DNA from: Sthenelais limicola
Lineage: Eukaryota > Annelida > Polychaeta > Phyllodocida > Sigalionidae
Direction of reading: 5' to 3'
Assembly: GCA_942159475.1 (NCBI GenBank)
Contig: OW804099.1
Coordinates: forward strand, 14,871,499-14,935,498
Length of the DNA stretch: 64,000 nt
Shown here: positions 54,301 through 64,000 of the stretch, piece by piece
Layout of the letters: every line of letters begins with the position of its first letter
How positions within the stretch are numbered: the first letter of the stretch is position 1
The notes under the pieces: model-generated
Told to the model about the DNA's origin: nothing
What the model saw: only the letters and a program-made list of their open reading frames with translations
Databases searched by the model: none
Position numbers and translations under genes: made by a program

Positions 54301-57300
54301 ATATAAATACTAGACTCACTACTATCATGTATTTATTTACAACTAGTAGTATATGGGGGCTGGTATTAGTTGCAGGATACATATAAATACTAGACTCACT
54401 GCTATCATGTATTTATTTACAACTAGTAGTATATGTAGGCTAGTATTAGTTGCAGGATACATATATATAGACTCACGGCTATCCTGTATTTATTTACAAC
54501 TAGTAGTATATGGAGGCTGGTATTAGTTGCAGGATACATATATAGACTCACTGCTATCCTGTATTTATTTACAACTAGTAGTATATGGAGGCTGGTATTA
54601 GTTGCAGGATACATATAAATACTAGACTCACTGCTATCATGTATTTATTTACAACTAGTAGTATATGTAGGCTGGTATTAGTTGCAGGATACATATAAAT
54701 ACTAGACTCACTGCTATCCTGTATTTATTTACAACTAGTAGTATATGGAGGCTGGTATTAGTTGCAGGATACATATATAGACTGACAGCTATCATGTATT
54801 TATTTACAACTAGTAGTATATGGAGGCTGGTATTAGTTGCAGGATACATATAAATACTAGACTCACTGCTATCATGTATTTATTTACAACTAGTAGTATA
54901 TGTAGGCTGGTATTAGTTGCAGGACACATATATAGACTCACTGCTATCATGTATATATTTACAACTAGTTGTATATGGAGGCTGGTATTAGTAGCAGGAT
55001 ACATATCTAGACTCACTGCTATCATGTATAAATTTACAACTAGTAGTATATGTAGGCTTGTATTAGTTGCAGGATACATACATAGACTCACTGCTATCAT
55101 GTGTATATTTACAACTAGTAGTATATGTAGGCTTGTATTAGTTGCAGGATACATATATAGACTCACTGCTATCCTGTATTTATTTACAACTAGTAGTATA
55201 TGGGGGCTGGTATTAGTTGCAGGATACATATAAATACTAGACTCACTGCTATCATGTATTTATTTACAACTAGTAGTATATGGAGGCTGGTATTAGTTGC
55301 AGGATACATATATATAGACTCACGGCTATCATGTATTTATTTACAACTAGTAGTATATGGGGGCTGGTATTAGTTGCAGGATACATATATAGACTCACTG
55401 CTATCATGTATTTATTTACAACTAGTAGTATATGGAGGCTGGTATTAGTTGCAGGATACATATATAGACTCACTGCTATCATGTATTTATTTACAACTAG
55501 TAGTATATGGAGGCTGGTATTAGTTGCAGGATACATATATAGACTCACTGCTATCATGTATTTATTTACAACTAGTAGTATATGGAGGCTGGTATTAGTT
55601 GCAGGATACATATATATATAGACTCACGGCTATCATGTATTTATTTACAACTAGTAGTATATGGGGGCTGGTATTAGTTGCAGGATACATATAGACTCAC
55701 TGCTATCATGTATTTATTTACAACTAGTAGTATATGGAGGCTGGTATTAGTTGCAGGATACATATATAGACTCACTGCTATCATGTATTTAATTACAACT
55801 AGTAGTATATGGAGGCTGGTATTAGTTGCAGGATACATATATAGACTCACTGCTATCATGTATTTATTTACAACTAGTAGTATATGGAGGCTGGTATTAG
55901 TTGCAGGATACATATATAGACTCACTGCTATCATGTATTTATTTACAACTAGTAGTATATGGAGGCTGGTATTAGTTGCAGGATACATATATAGACTCAC
56001 GGCTATCATGTATTTATTTACAACTAGTGGTATATGGAGGCTGGTATTAGTTGCAGGATACATATAAATACTAGACTCACCGCTATCCTGTATTTATTTA
56101 CAACTAGTAGTATATGTAGGCTGGTATTAGTTGCAGGACACATATATAGACTCACTGCTATCATGTATATATTTACAACTAGTAGAATATGGAGGCTGGT
56201 ATTAGTTGCAGGATACATATAAATACTAGACTCACTGCTATCATGTATTTATTTACAACTAGTAGTATATGGAGGCTGGTATTAGTTGCAGGATACATAT
56301 AAATACTAGACTCACCGCTATCATGTATTTATTTACAACTAGTAGTATATGGAGGCTGGTATTAGTTGCAGGATACATATATAGACTCACTGCTATCATG
56401 TATTTATTTACAACTAGTAGTATATGGGGGCTGGTATTAGTTGCAGGATACATATATAGACTCACCGCTATCCTGTATTTATTTACAACTAGTAGTATAT
56501 GGAGGCTGGTATTAGTTGCAGGATACATATATAGACTCACTGCTATCATGTATATATTTATAACTAATAGTATATGGAGGCTGGTATTAGTTGCAGGATA
56601 CATATAAATACTAGACTCACTGCTATCATGTATTTATTTACAACTAGTAGTATATGGGGGCTGGTATTAGTTGCAGGATACATATAAATACTAGACTCAC
56701 CGCTATCATGTATTTATTTACAACTAGTAGTATATGGAGGCTGGTATTAGTTGCAGGACACATATATAGACTCACAGCTATCATGTATTTATTTACAACT
56801 AGTAGTATATGGAGGCTGGTATTAGTTGCAGGATACATATAATAGACTCACTGCTATCATGTATTTATTTACAACTAGTAGTATATGTAGGCTGGTATTA
56901 GTTGCAGGATACATATATAGACTCACTGCTATCATGTATTTATTTACAACTAGTAGTATATGGGGGCTGGTATTAGTTGCAGGATACATATATAGACTCA
57001 CTGCTATCATGTATATATTTACAACTAGTAGTATATGTAGGCTTATATTAGTTGCAGGATACATATATAGACTCACTGCTATCATGTATATATTTACAAC
57101 TAGTAGTATATGTAGGCTGGTATTAGTTGCAGGATACATATAAATACTAGACTCACTGCTATCCTGTATTTATTTACAACTAGTAGTATATGGAGGCTGG
57201 TATTAGTTGCAGGATACATATATAGACTCACTGCTATCATGTATTTATTTACAACTAGTAGTATATGTAGGCTGGTATTAGTTGCAGGATACATATATAG

Positions 57301-59165
57301 ACCCACTGCTATCCTCTATTTATTTACAACTAGTAGTATATGGAGGCTGGTATTAGTTGCAGGATACATATATAGACTCACTGCTATCATGTATTTATTT
57401 ACAACTAGTAGTATATGTAGGCTGGTATTAGTTGCAGGATACATATATAGACTCACTGCTATCCTGTATTTATTTACAACTAGTAGTATATGGAGGCTGG
57501 TATTAGTTTCAGGATACATATATAGACTCACTGCTATCATGTATTTATTTACAACTAGTAGTATATGGAGGCTGGTATTAGTTGCAGGATACATATATAG
57601 ACTCACTGCTATCCTGTATTTATTTACAACTAGTAGTATATGGAGGCTGGTATTAGTTTCAGGATACATATATAGACTCACTGCTATCATGTATTTATTT
57701 ACAACTAGTAGTATATGGAGGCTGGTATTAGTTGCAGGATACATATAAATACTAGACTCACTGCTATCATGTATTTATTTACAACTAGTAGTATATGGGG
57801 GCTGGTATTAGTTGCAGGATACATATATAGACTCACTGCTATCATGTATATATTTACAACTAGTAGTATATGGAGGCTGGTATTAGTTGCAGGATACATA
57901 TATAGACTCACTGCTATCATGTATTTATTTACAACTAGTAGTATATGGAGGCTGGTATTAGATGCAGGATACATATAAATACTAGACTCACCGCAATAGT
58001 GTATTTTTTTACAACTAGTAGTATATGTAGGCTGGTATTAGTTGCAGGATACATATAAATACTAGACTCACTGCTATTATGTATTTATTTACAACTAGTA
58101 GTATATGGAGGCTGGTATTAGTTGCAGGATACATATATAGACTCACTGCTATCATGTATTTATTTACAACTAGTAGTATATGGAGGCTGGTATTAGTTGC
58201 AGGATACATATATAGACTCACCGCTATCCTGTATTTATTTACAACTAGTAGTATATGGGGGCTGGTATTAGTTGCAGGATACATATAAATACTAGACTCA
58301 CTGCTATCCTGTATTTATTTACAACTAGTAGTATATGGAGGCTGGTATTAGTTGCAGGATACATATATAGACTCACTGCTATCATGTATTTATTTACAAC
58401 TAGTAGTATATGTAGGCTGGTATTAGATGCAGGATACATATAAATACTAGACTCACCGCAATAGTGTATTTATTTACAACTAGTAGTATATGGAGGCTGG
58501 TATTAGTTGCAGGATACATACATAGACTCACTGCTATCATGTATTTATTTACAACTAGTAGTATATGTAGGCTGGTATTAGTTGCAGGATACATATAAAT
58601 ACTAGACTCACCGCAATAGTGTATTTATTTACAACTAGTAGTATATGTAGGCTGGTATTAGTTGCAGGATACATATAAATACTAGACTCACCGCAATAGT
58701 GTATTTATTTACAACTAGTAGTATATGGAGGCTGGTATTAGTTGCAGGATACATACATAGACTCACTGCTATCATGTATTTATTTACAACTAGTAGTATA
58801 TGGAGGCTGGTATTAGTTGCAGGATACATATATAGACTCACTGCTATCATGTATTTATTTACAACTAGTAGTATATGGAGGCTGGTATTAGTTGCAGGAT
58901 ACATATATAGACTCACCGCTATCATGTATTTATTTAAAACTAGTAGTATATGGAGGCTGGTATTAGTTGCAGGATACATATATAGACTCACTGCTATCAT
59001 GTATTTATTTACAACTAGTAGTATATGGAGGCTGGTGTTAGTTGCAGGACACATATATAGACTCACTGCTATCATGTATTTATTTACAACTAGTAGTATA
59101 TGGAGGCTGGTATTAGTTGCAGGATACATATAAATACTAGACTCACCGCAATCCTGTATTTATTT
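45359..59165. repeat. Satellite array C (75-bp unit, about 180 copies) and its right edge
   Basis: Same unit and orientation as arrays A and B. It contains several copies of the block that serves as the transposon target (from about 48,857, 52,522, 52,982 and 54,820). Towards the right end a variant specific to this edge appears, CACCGCAATAGTGTATTTATT (about 57,990, 58,455, 58,611, 58,691, one base beyond the shorter core CGCAATAGTG), and the last unit reads CACCGCAATCCTGTATTTA before unique sequence begins at about 59,166. There is no gene in the array. Confidence 0.97.
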
Positions 59166-59262
59166 GGATTTAACCTTCATGCACAAACATTCTTAGAGTT
59201 TGTGCCAGTTTTGTCACTTATTTTTGTGACACATCACTCATATATATATATGGGTCAGATTT

Positions 59263-59475
59263 TCAGAAAATGTACAATTGGCCGCTCTACACATTAAGGA
59301 AACTCTGCTAAATTAGGCTGAAAAATGATAAGTACAGAATATATCTTAGTATATTTGGCATCGCATTAATTAATAGTATCAGTTCTCTTATATTAACCTG
59401 CATCTTGAAGCTTATTTTTCTGTTAAATGTGGGTTATTTGAGAGGATTGGTGCAGGCGAATTGTACATTTTCTGA
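59263..59475. mobile_element. Candidate small inverted-repeat element (MITE-like, 213 bp)
   Basis: TCAGAAAATGTACAATT at 59,263-59,279 is the exact reverse complement of AATTGTACATTTTCTGA at 59,459-59,475. The perfect 17-bp ends and the 179-bp AT-rich interior without a gene resemble a miniature inverted-repeat element. I could not find a clear target-site duplication, so it may also be a chance or structural inverted repeat. Confidence 0.35.
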
Positions 59476-59837
59476 ATGAATACTAAATTATATTATTGAA
59501 GAAGTCATTGCTTTGTTTTGAAAATGTTTATTTCATAAATCATCTTTTTGAATTAGTCTGGTTTCTCATCAGTCGTCCAGGATACGTTCCCTCATTTAAA
59601 TAATTCAGTAAATATTTTACCTTCTTTATTTCAATCCACGATTGACTTTATATAAAATCACAATTACCACTGTATTTCACCCAACACTATAGTTGTTTTA
59701 TTTATTAGATGATTTAATTAAATTGACAATAAATCATTATATATAACTCAGTAATCCACTGAGGTTCATTTAACAAGTCCATCCTCCAGGTGAAACCACC
59801 ATCCAGGGCGTTGTTAAACACAGTGTAATGTCTTTCC

Positions 59838-59847
59838 TTTATTTATT
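59838..59847 (-). terminator. Polyadenylation signal of the minus-strand gene
   Basis: Plus-strand TTTATTTATT reads as overlapping AATAAA hexamers on the minus strand, about 60-70 bp past the stop codon at 59,908. Position and orientation suit a short 3' UTR. Confidence 0.5.
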
Positions 59848-59907
59848 GATTCATTTATTAGTTGGATTATCAAACTTATTGAGTTAACTGCAGATGTGTA
59901 AATTATA

Positions 59908-60613
59908 TTACTCATTGATCCACTCTGGTTGGTCTAACAGGTTAATCCCATCCTTCTCCAGGTGCTGCTCATGTTCCTCCTGCTCCTGTAGTGTAGCTCT
60001 CACTGTGGTGTACATCGGCTGTATAACCAGAGTGTGGCTGTGTGAGGTGCTTATCTCAGTGTGGCTGTGTGAGGGGCTTACCTCAGTGTGGCTGTGTGAG
60101 GGGCTTATCTCAGCTCCATCTACATGAGGCATGACTGTCCAGCCTGGCTGTGTGGTGATGGAGGAGAGCCAGGAGATGAGCTCTGTACAGGACACCTCTC
60201 CATGATATACTTCCATAACCCTCAGCTTGTGTGTGAGTGAGGCTATAGTGGCAGGTGTGAGTGAGGTGAGGAGAGGAGAGAGGGAGGCAGAGGTAGACAG
60301 GGCCACAGCCAGTGTATCCATCCTGTGTGTCCTAGATGTAACATGGTTCATGGTAAGGCTCCAGGTGTCAGCACTGACTGCAGGTCTACCACCACCATAC
60401 AGGTCTGTGTATCTATCATCCACCTGTAGGATTAGCTCCCCTCCCTGGTGCCCCCACACTGTGTGTGTATGAAGGAGGCAGGAGGAGGAGCGGATGTCTT
60501 CAAGGCACCAGGCTGTGATACGTGTCTCATTACCTGCAGCCTTCACCTCCACCCAGCGCTGTGTGTCAGGTACAGTAAGCAGTGTGATTGTATCATCATC
60601 AGTATTGGTGAAC
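59908..60613 (-). CDS. Terminal exon of an unrecognised gene (234 aa, partial)
   Basis: A minus-strand open frame runs from a 3' splice site (TGTTTGCAG|G, exon start 60,613) to a stop at 59,908. The first base completes a codon from the previous exon; the exon then encodes 234 residues beginning FTNTDDDTITLLTV and ending DQPEWINE. The first part (WVEVKAAGNETRITAW, then GGELILQVDDRY) has alternating hydrophobic residues like a beta-sandwich; the middle, LSPLLTSLTPATIASLTHKL, looks helical. A His/Ser-rich nonapeptide of the form E-V/I-S-P/T-SHSHT occurs three times near the C-terminus. There is no signal peptide or membrane segment in this exon. I do not recognise the family. Composition is clearly coding-like compared with the flanks. 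Upstream exons are not in the window, or not detectable. Confidence 0.6.
60031..60111 (-). repeat. 27-bp x3 coding repeat (SHSHT motif)
   Basis: Three tandem 27-bp copies containing GTGTGGCTGTGTGAGG, with one to three differences between copies, lie inside the minus-strand exon and encode nine-residue repeats. The length is a multiple of 3, so the frame is kept. Confidence 0.85.
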
Positions 60614-60614
60614 C

Positions 60615-61322
60615 TGCAAACATGGAGTAGAGATAGAAGTCAATGTGGGTATATTAGCATCCTGAGACTAGACATAGCTGCAAACATGGAGTAGAGATAG
60701 AAGTCAATGTGGGTATATTAGCATACTGGGACTAGCAATAGCTGCAAACATGGAGTAGAGATAGAAGTCAATGTGAGTATATTAGCATACTGAGACTAGA
60801 CATAGCTGCAAACATGGAGTAGAGATAGAAGTCAATGTGGGTATATTAGCATACTGGGACTAGCAATAGCTGCAAACATGGAGTAGAGATAGAAGTCAAT
60901 GTGAGTATATTAGCATCCTGAGACTAGACATAGCTGCAAACATGGAGTAGAGATAGAAGTCAATGTGGGTATATTAGCATACTGAGACTAGACATAGCTG
61001 CAAACATGGAGTAGAGATAGAAGTCAATGTGAGTATATTAGCATACTGAGACTAGACATAGCTGCAAACATGGAGTAAAGATAGAAGTCAATGTGGGTAT
61101 ATTAGCATACTGAGACTAGACATAGCTGCAAACATGGAGTAGAGATAGAAGTCAATGTGAGTATATTAGCATACTGAGACTAGACATAGCTGCAAACATG
61201 GAGTAAAGATAGAAGTCAATGTGGGTATATTAGCATACTGAGACTAGACATAGCTGCAAACATGGAGTAGAGATAGAAGTCAATGTGAGTATATTAGCAT
61301 ACTGAGACTAGACATAGCTGCA
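60615..61322. repeat. 64-bp minisatellite, 11 copies, in the intron next to the minus-strand exon
   Basis: Copies start TGCAAACATGGAGTA at 60,615 and every 64 bp to 61,255, ending with a partial TGCA at 61,319. Variation alternates: from the second copy on, AATGTGGGTATA and AATGTGAGTATA take turns, so the true period is a 128-bp dimer for most of the array. On the minus strand each unit reads TGCTAAT (branch-site-like), then TTCTATCTCTACTCC (pyrimidine-rich), then TGTTTGCAG. The copy next to the exon supplies its 3' splice site. Confidence 0.88.
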
Positions 61323-62400
61323 TTAAAGAGGCCAACTACTGTCATATACACTGCTGCAGGCGGGAGTTCAAGGAACTAATGCATGGAAATTGAGGAGTCA
61401 CAATATTTGTTCCAAACTTTGTCTTGAGAAAGAACATCGTTGGGTGATAACAAAAAGCAAAAAACACCACATATTTTTTTATTTAAGGACCACCAAAGAT
61501 TAGTATTGAAGACTGTGGGAAAAGATTTCAGACAGATGAATGACATTTTTCTGTTGAAAATTCTTCTAAACATAGTTATTATAGAGGTTTGCTCTCATGC
61601 ATAACAGAACAGGGTATCAACATATTTTAAAAGATATTTTTTAGTTTTGAAAATCTTCAATATTCCTGTTTTTAACTCATTGGGATGTGAATTTAGACGA
61701 ATAACTTTTAAAATAAAGCCAGCGACCCCCGTTTCTATTGCTTCTACAGGTAAAGCAATATGTTAGCTATGTATATAGAAATTTTCAGGAAAAAATTATT
61801 TTCCATTTTTTTATACTGAAAAAACGGAAAATTTTTGCTTTTCGCAGACTTCTGTAGTGAAAAGGCACACATTTCAGGGCTCCTGAAATGAAAACTAACC
61901 TGGTGACATTTTGTTTTTATTGGCTTTTTGGATTTACTTAACCATGTTCTTTCATGAGGCAAAGTTTAAACAAAATGTTATTTTCCGTTGTTTCTTCTGT
62001 TGAACAGTGGTTTATCTCTTTAACATGATGATAGTAATTGCCGAACCAGAATTATTTTTTCATTCACAAACAAAATTGAACATGAAATTTTGAAATATGT
62101 TTAGATTTCCTTAATGTAAACATCATTGAAATTCACTTAATCTCATTTTACTAAATATGGTGTTAACCAAGATCCTGTTTTTTTTTTACTTTATCTCATT
62201 TTTCCGTGACACATCAAATACATCAATCACAATATATAATGTGCTTAGCAAAGAAATGCGATATTACATAGAACCACATCTTCTGTTTATATTCATGCAT
62301 ACAATTGTAGTTTGATAGTTTTACCTTATATTAAATTATTATACTGTAAAAAATCATATAATTATTTATATATAAATAGTTATATTAAGTTAGGTTTGTC
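61323..62400. other. AT-rich unique region, no gene recognised
   Basis: About 1.08 kb of AT-rich sequence. Two short minus-strand open frames (61,376-61,573 and 61,744-61,962) have Lys/Phe/Asn-rich compositions expected from AT-rich non-coding DNA and no recognisable domain. It could be intron or upstream sequence of the minus-strand gene. I see no clear repeat or element boundary. Confidence 0.5.
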
Positions 62401-64000
62401 AGGCGAGGGAGGGAGAGAGGGAGGGAGGGAGGGAGGGAGAGATGAAGAGAGAGACAGAGAGGGAGGGAGAGAGGGAGAGAGGGAGGGAGGGAGAGAGAGA
62501 GGGAGGGAGGGAGAAAGGGAGAGAGAAAGAGAGGGAGGGAGGGAGAGAGAGAGGGAGAGAGGAGGTAGATAGAGGGAGAGGGAGGGGGAGAGAGGGAGGG
62601 GGAGAGAGGGAGGGGGAGAGAGGGAGGGAGGGAAGAGGGAGAGACAGAGGAAGAGGGAGAGGGAGAAGGAGGGGGAGAGAGGGAGGGAGGGAGAGAGGGA
62701 GAGGGAGGGGGAGAGAGGGAAGGAAGGGAAAGAGGGAGGGGGAGAGGCAGAGAGAGGGGGAGGGAGAGAGGGAAGGGATGAGGGAGGGAACGAGGGAGGG
62801 AACGAGGGAGGGAGAGAGAGGGCGGGATGGAGAGAGGGGGAAAGGGAGGAAGAGAGAGAGGGAGAGAGGGAAGGAGAGGCAGGGTAAGAAAGCGAGAAAG
62901 GGAGGGAGAGTGTGAGGGAGTGTTAGGGAGGGAGAGAGAGGGAGACTGAGGGAGGGAGAGAGGAAGAGAGAGGGAGAGAGAGTGAGGAAATGCAAGAGAG
63001 AGGGAGAGAGGGGGGAGAGAGGGAGGGTGAGGGAGGGAGAGAGGGAGAGAGAGATGGAGAGAGAGAAGGAGAGAGCGAGAGGGAGAGAGAGAGGGAGAGA
63101 AAGAGCAAGGAAGAGAGAGAGGAGAGAGAGGGAGTGGGAAAAAGATGGAGTGAAAGGGAGAGAGAGGGGGAAAGAGATGGGGAGAGAGGCAAGAGATGGG
63201 GAGAGATAGGGAGACAGAGCGAGAGAGGGAGGGCGAGCGAGAGAGAGGGATAGAGAGGGGAGAGAGTGGGACAGAAAGGGACAGAGAGGGAGAGAGAAGA
63301 GAGAGGAAAAGAGAGAAGAGAGAGGGAGAAAGTGGGAGAAAGAGGGAGAGAGAGGGAGAGAGAAGGCGAGAGAGGTACAGGGAGAGGATGAGAGAGGGAA
63401 TAAAAGGGAGACAGAGGGAGAGGGAAACAGAGGGACAGAGTAGAGAAAGAGAGAGAGGTAGATGGGGATAGAACCAGAAAGAGGGAGAGGGAGAGAAGGA
63501 GAGACAGATGTTCAGATAGGGGGAGGGAGGGAGAGAGAGGGGGAGGGAGAGAGAGGGGAAGGGAGGGAGATAGAGAGGGCGATGGAGGGAAAGAGGGAGG
63601 ATGAGAGAGGCTAAAGGAGGGAGAGAGATGGGGAGGGAGGGAGAGAGCAGGGGAGTGAGGGGCAGAGAGAGAGGGAGCGAGGAGAGGAAGTGAGATAGGG
63701 AGAGATAGGGAGAAAGAAGGAGAGAGAGGGAGAGAGAGGGAGGGAGAGAGAGGGAGGGATAGAGAGGGAGGGATAGAGAGGGAGGGAGAGGGATTGATTG
63801 GGAGAGAGAGGGACAGGGAGTGATATGGGCAGACAGAGGGAGTAAGAGGGGGAGAGAGCGAGAAAGAGGGAGAGGGAGAGAGGGAGAGAGGAAGAGAGAG
63901 GAAGAGAGAGGGAAAGAGAGGGAGGGATAGGGAGGAAGAATTAAGGAGAGAGAGGGAGAGAGAGGAGAGGGAGGGAGAGAGAGGGAGAGGGAGGAGAGGG
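62401..64000. repeat. GA-rich polypurine tract (about 1.6 kb, continues past window)
   Basis: The plus strand is almost only G and A, built from GAGAGAGGGAGGGAGG-type motifs with scattered C or T. Open frames of Glu/Arg/Gly on one strand and Ser/Leu/Pro on the other are artefacts of composition. Such long purine strands can form triplex (H-DNA). They are also prone to sequencing and assembly error. Confidence 0.95.

Larger units (their letters stand above)
59166..59907. other. AT-rich unique spacer between satellite and minus-strand gene
   Basis: About 740 bp, AT-rich, with no convincing coding sequence. It holds a TATATATATA run (59,241-59,251), a 6-bp hairpin TGTCAC...GTGACA (59,212-59,231), a pair of 17-bp inverted repeats (59,263 and 59,459, listed separately) and, at its right end, the 3' UTR of the minus-strand gene. 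Confidence 0.6.

Noticed and set aside
1..59165. CRISPR-like array
   Set aside because: Units are contiguous with no unique spacers; variation is point changes and small indels, and the context is eukaryotic.
61376..61962. Two minus-strand open frames as exons of the minus-strand gene
   Set aside because: AT-driven composition, no convincing splice sites or domains, no continuity of phase that I could establish with the exon at 60,613.
62312..63471. Glu/Arg/Gly and Ser/Leu/Pro open frames in the GA tract
   Set aside because: Any reading of a GA-only strand lacks stop codons in most frames; pure composition artefact.

Overview
The window is eukaryotic, most likely from an invertebrate or other aquatic metazoan. 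A multi-exon gene has GT...AG introns, CCAAT-type promoter motifs and AATAAA polyadenylation signals, and most of the window is satellite DNA. I cannot name the species. No rRNA, tRNA or CRISPR array is visible.

Layout. Positions 1-25,499, 30,056-40,790 and 45,359-59,165 are one satellite family, about 50 kb and roughly 660 units of 75 bp, with 77-bp and 80-bp spacer variants. The units form nested higher-order repeats with periods of about 611, 1,298, 1,748, 1,83x, 3,738 and 10,232 bp. Because 75 is a multiple of 3, runs of units stay open on both strands and give long spurious reading frames of a 25-residue repeat.

Two nearly identical copies of a DNA transposon (25,500-30,055 and 40,791-45,358) are embedded in the satellite. 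Each has imperfect terminal inverted repeats of about 50 bp, an apparent ATAT target duplication and one four-exon gene. The protein has an N-terminal acidic region, a Cys motif, a probable DNA-binding segment, an RNase H/DDE-like core and an Arg-Gly-rich tail. I match it from memory to the DUF7869-type transposase-like proteins of animals. Copy 1 encodes 802 residues. Copy 2 has a T-to-A nonsense change that removes the last 87 residues. Flanking satellite is shared by the two copies, so they probably arose by duplication of a block of about 15.3 kb. Related satellite blocks without the element preserve the empty target site.

From 59,166 onward the sequence is unique: an AT-rich spacer with a small inverted-repeat element, the last exon of an unrecognised minus-strand gene (59,908-60,613), an 11-copy 64-bp minisatellite that carries that exon's 3' splice site, another AT-rich stretch, and a purine-only GA tract of about 1.6 kb running to the window end.

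The most interesting object is the transposon. It is an apparently complete autonomous element of a little-characterised transposase-like family, and its ends can be read precisely because it sits in a known repeat.
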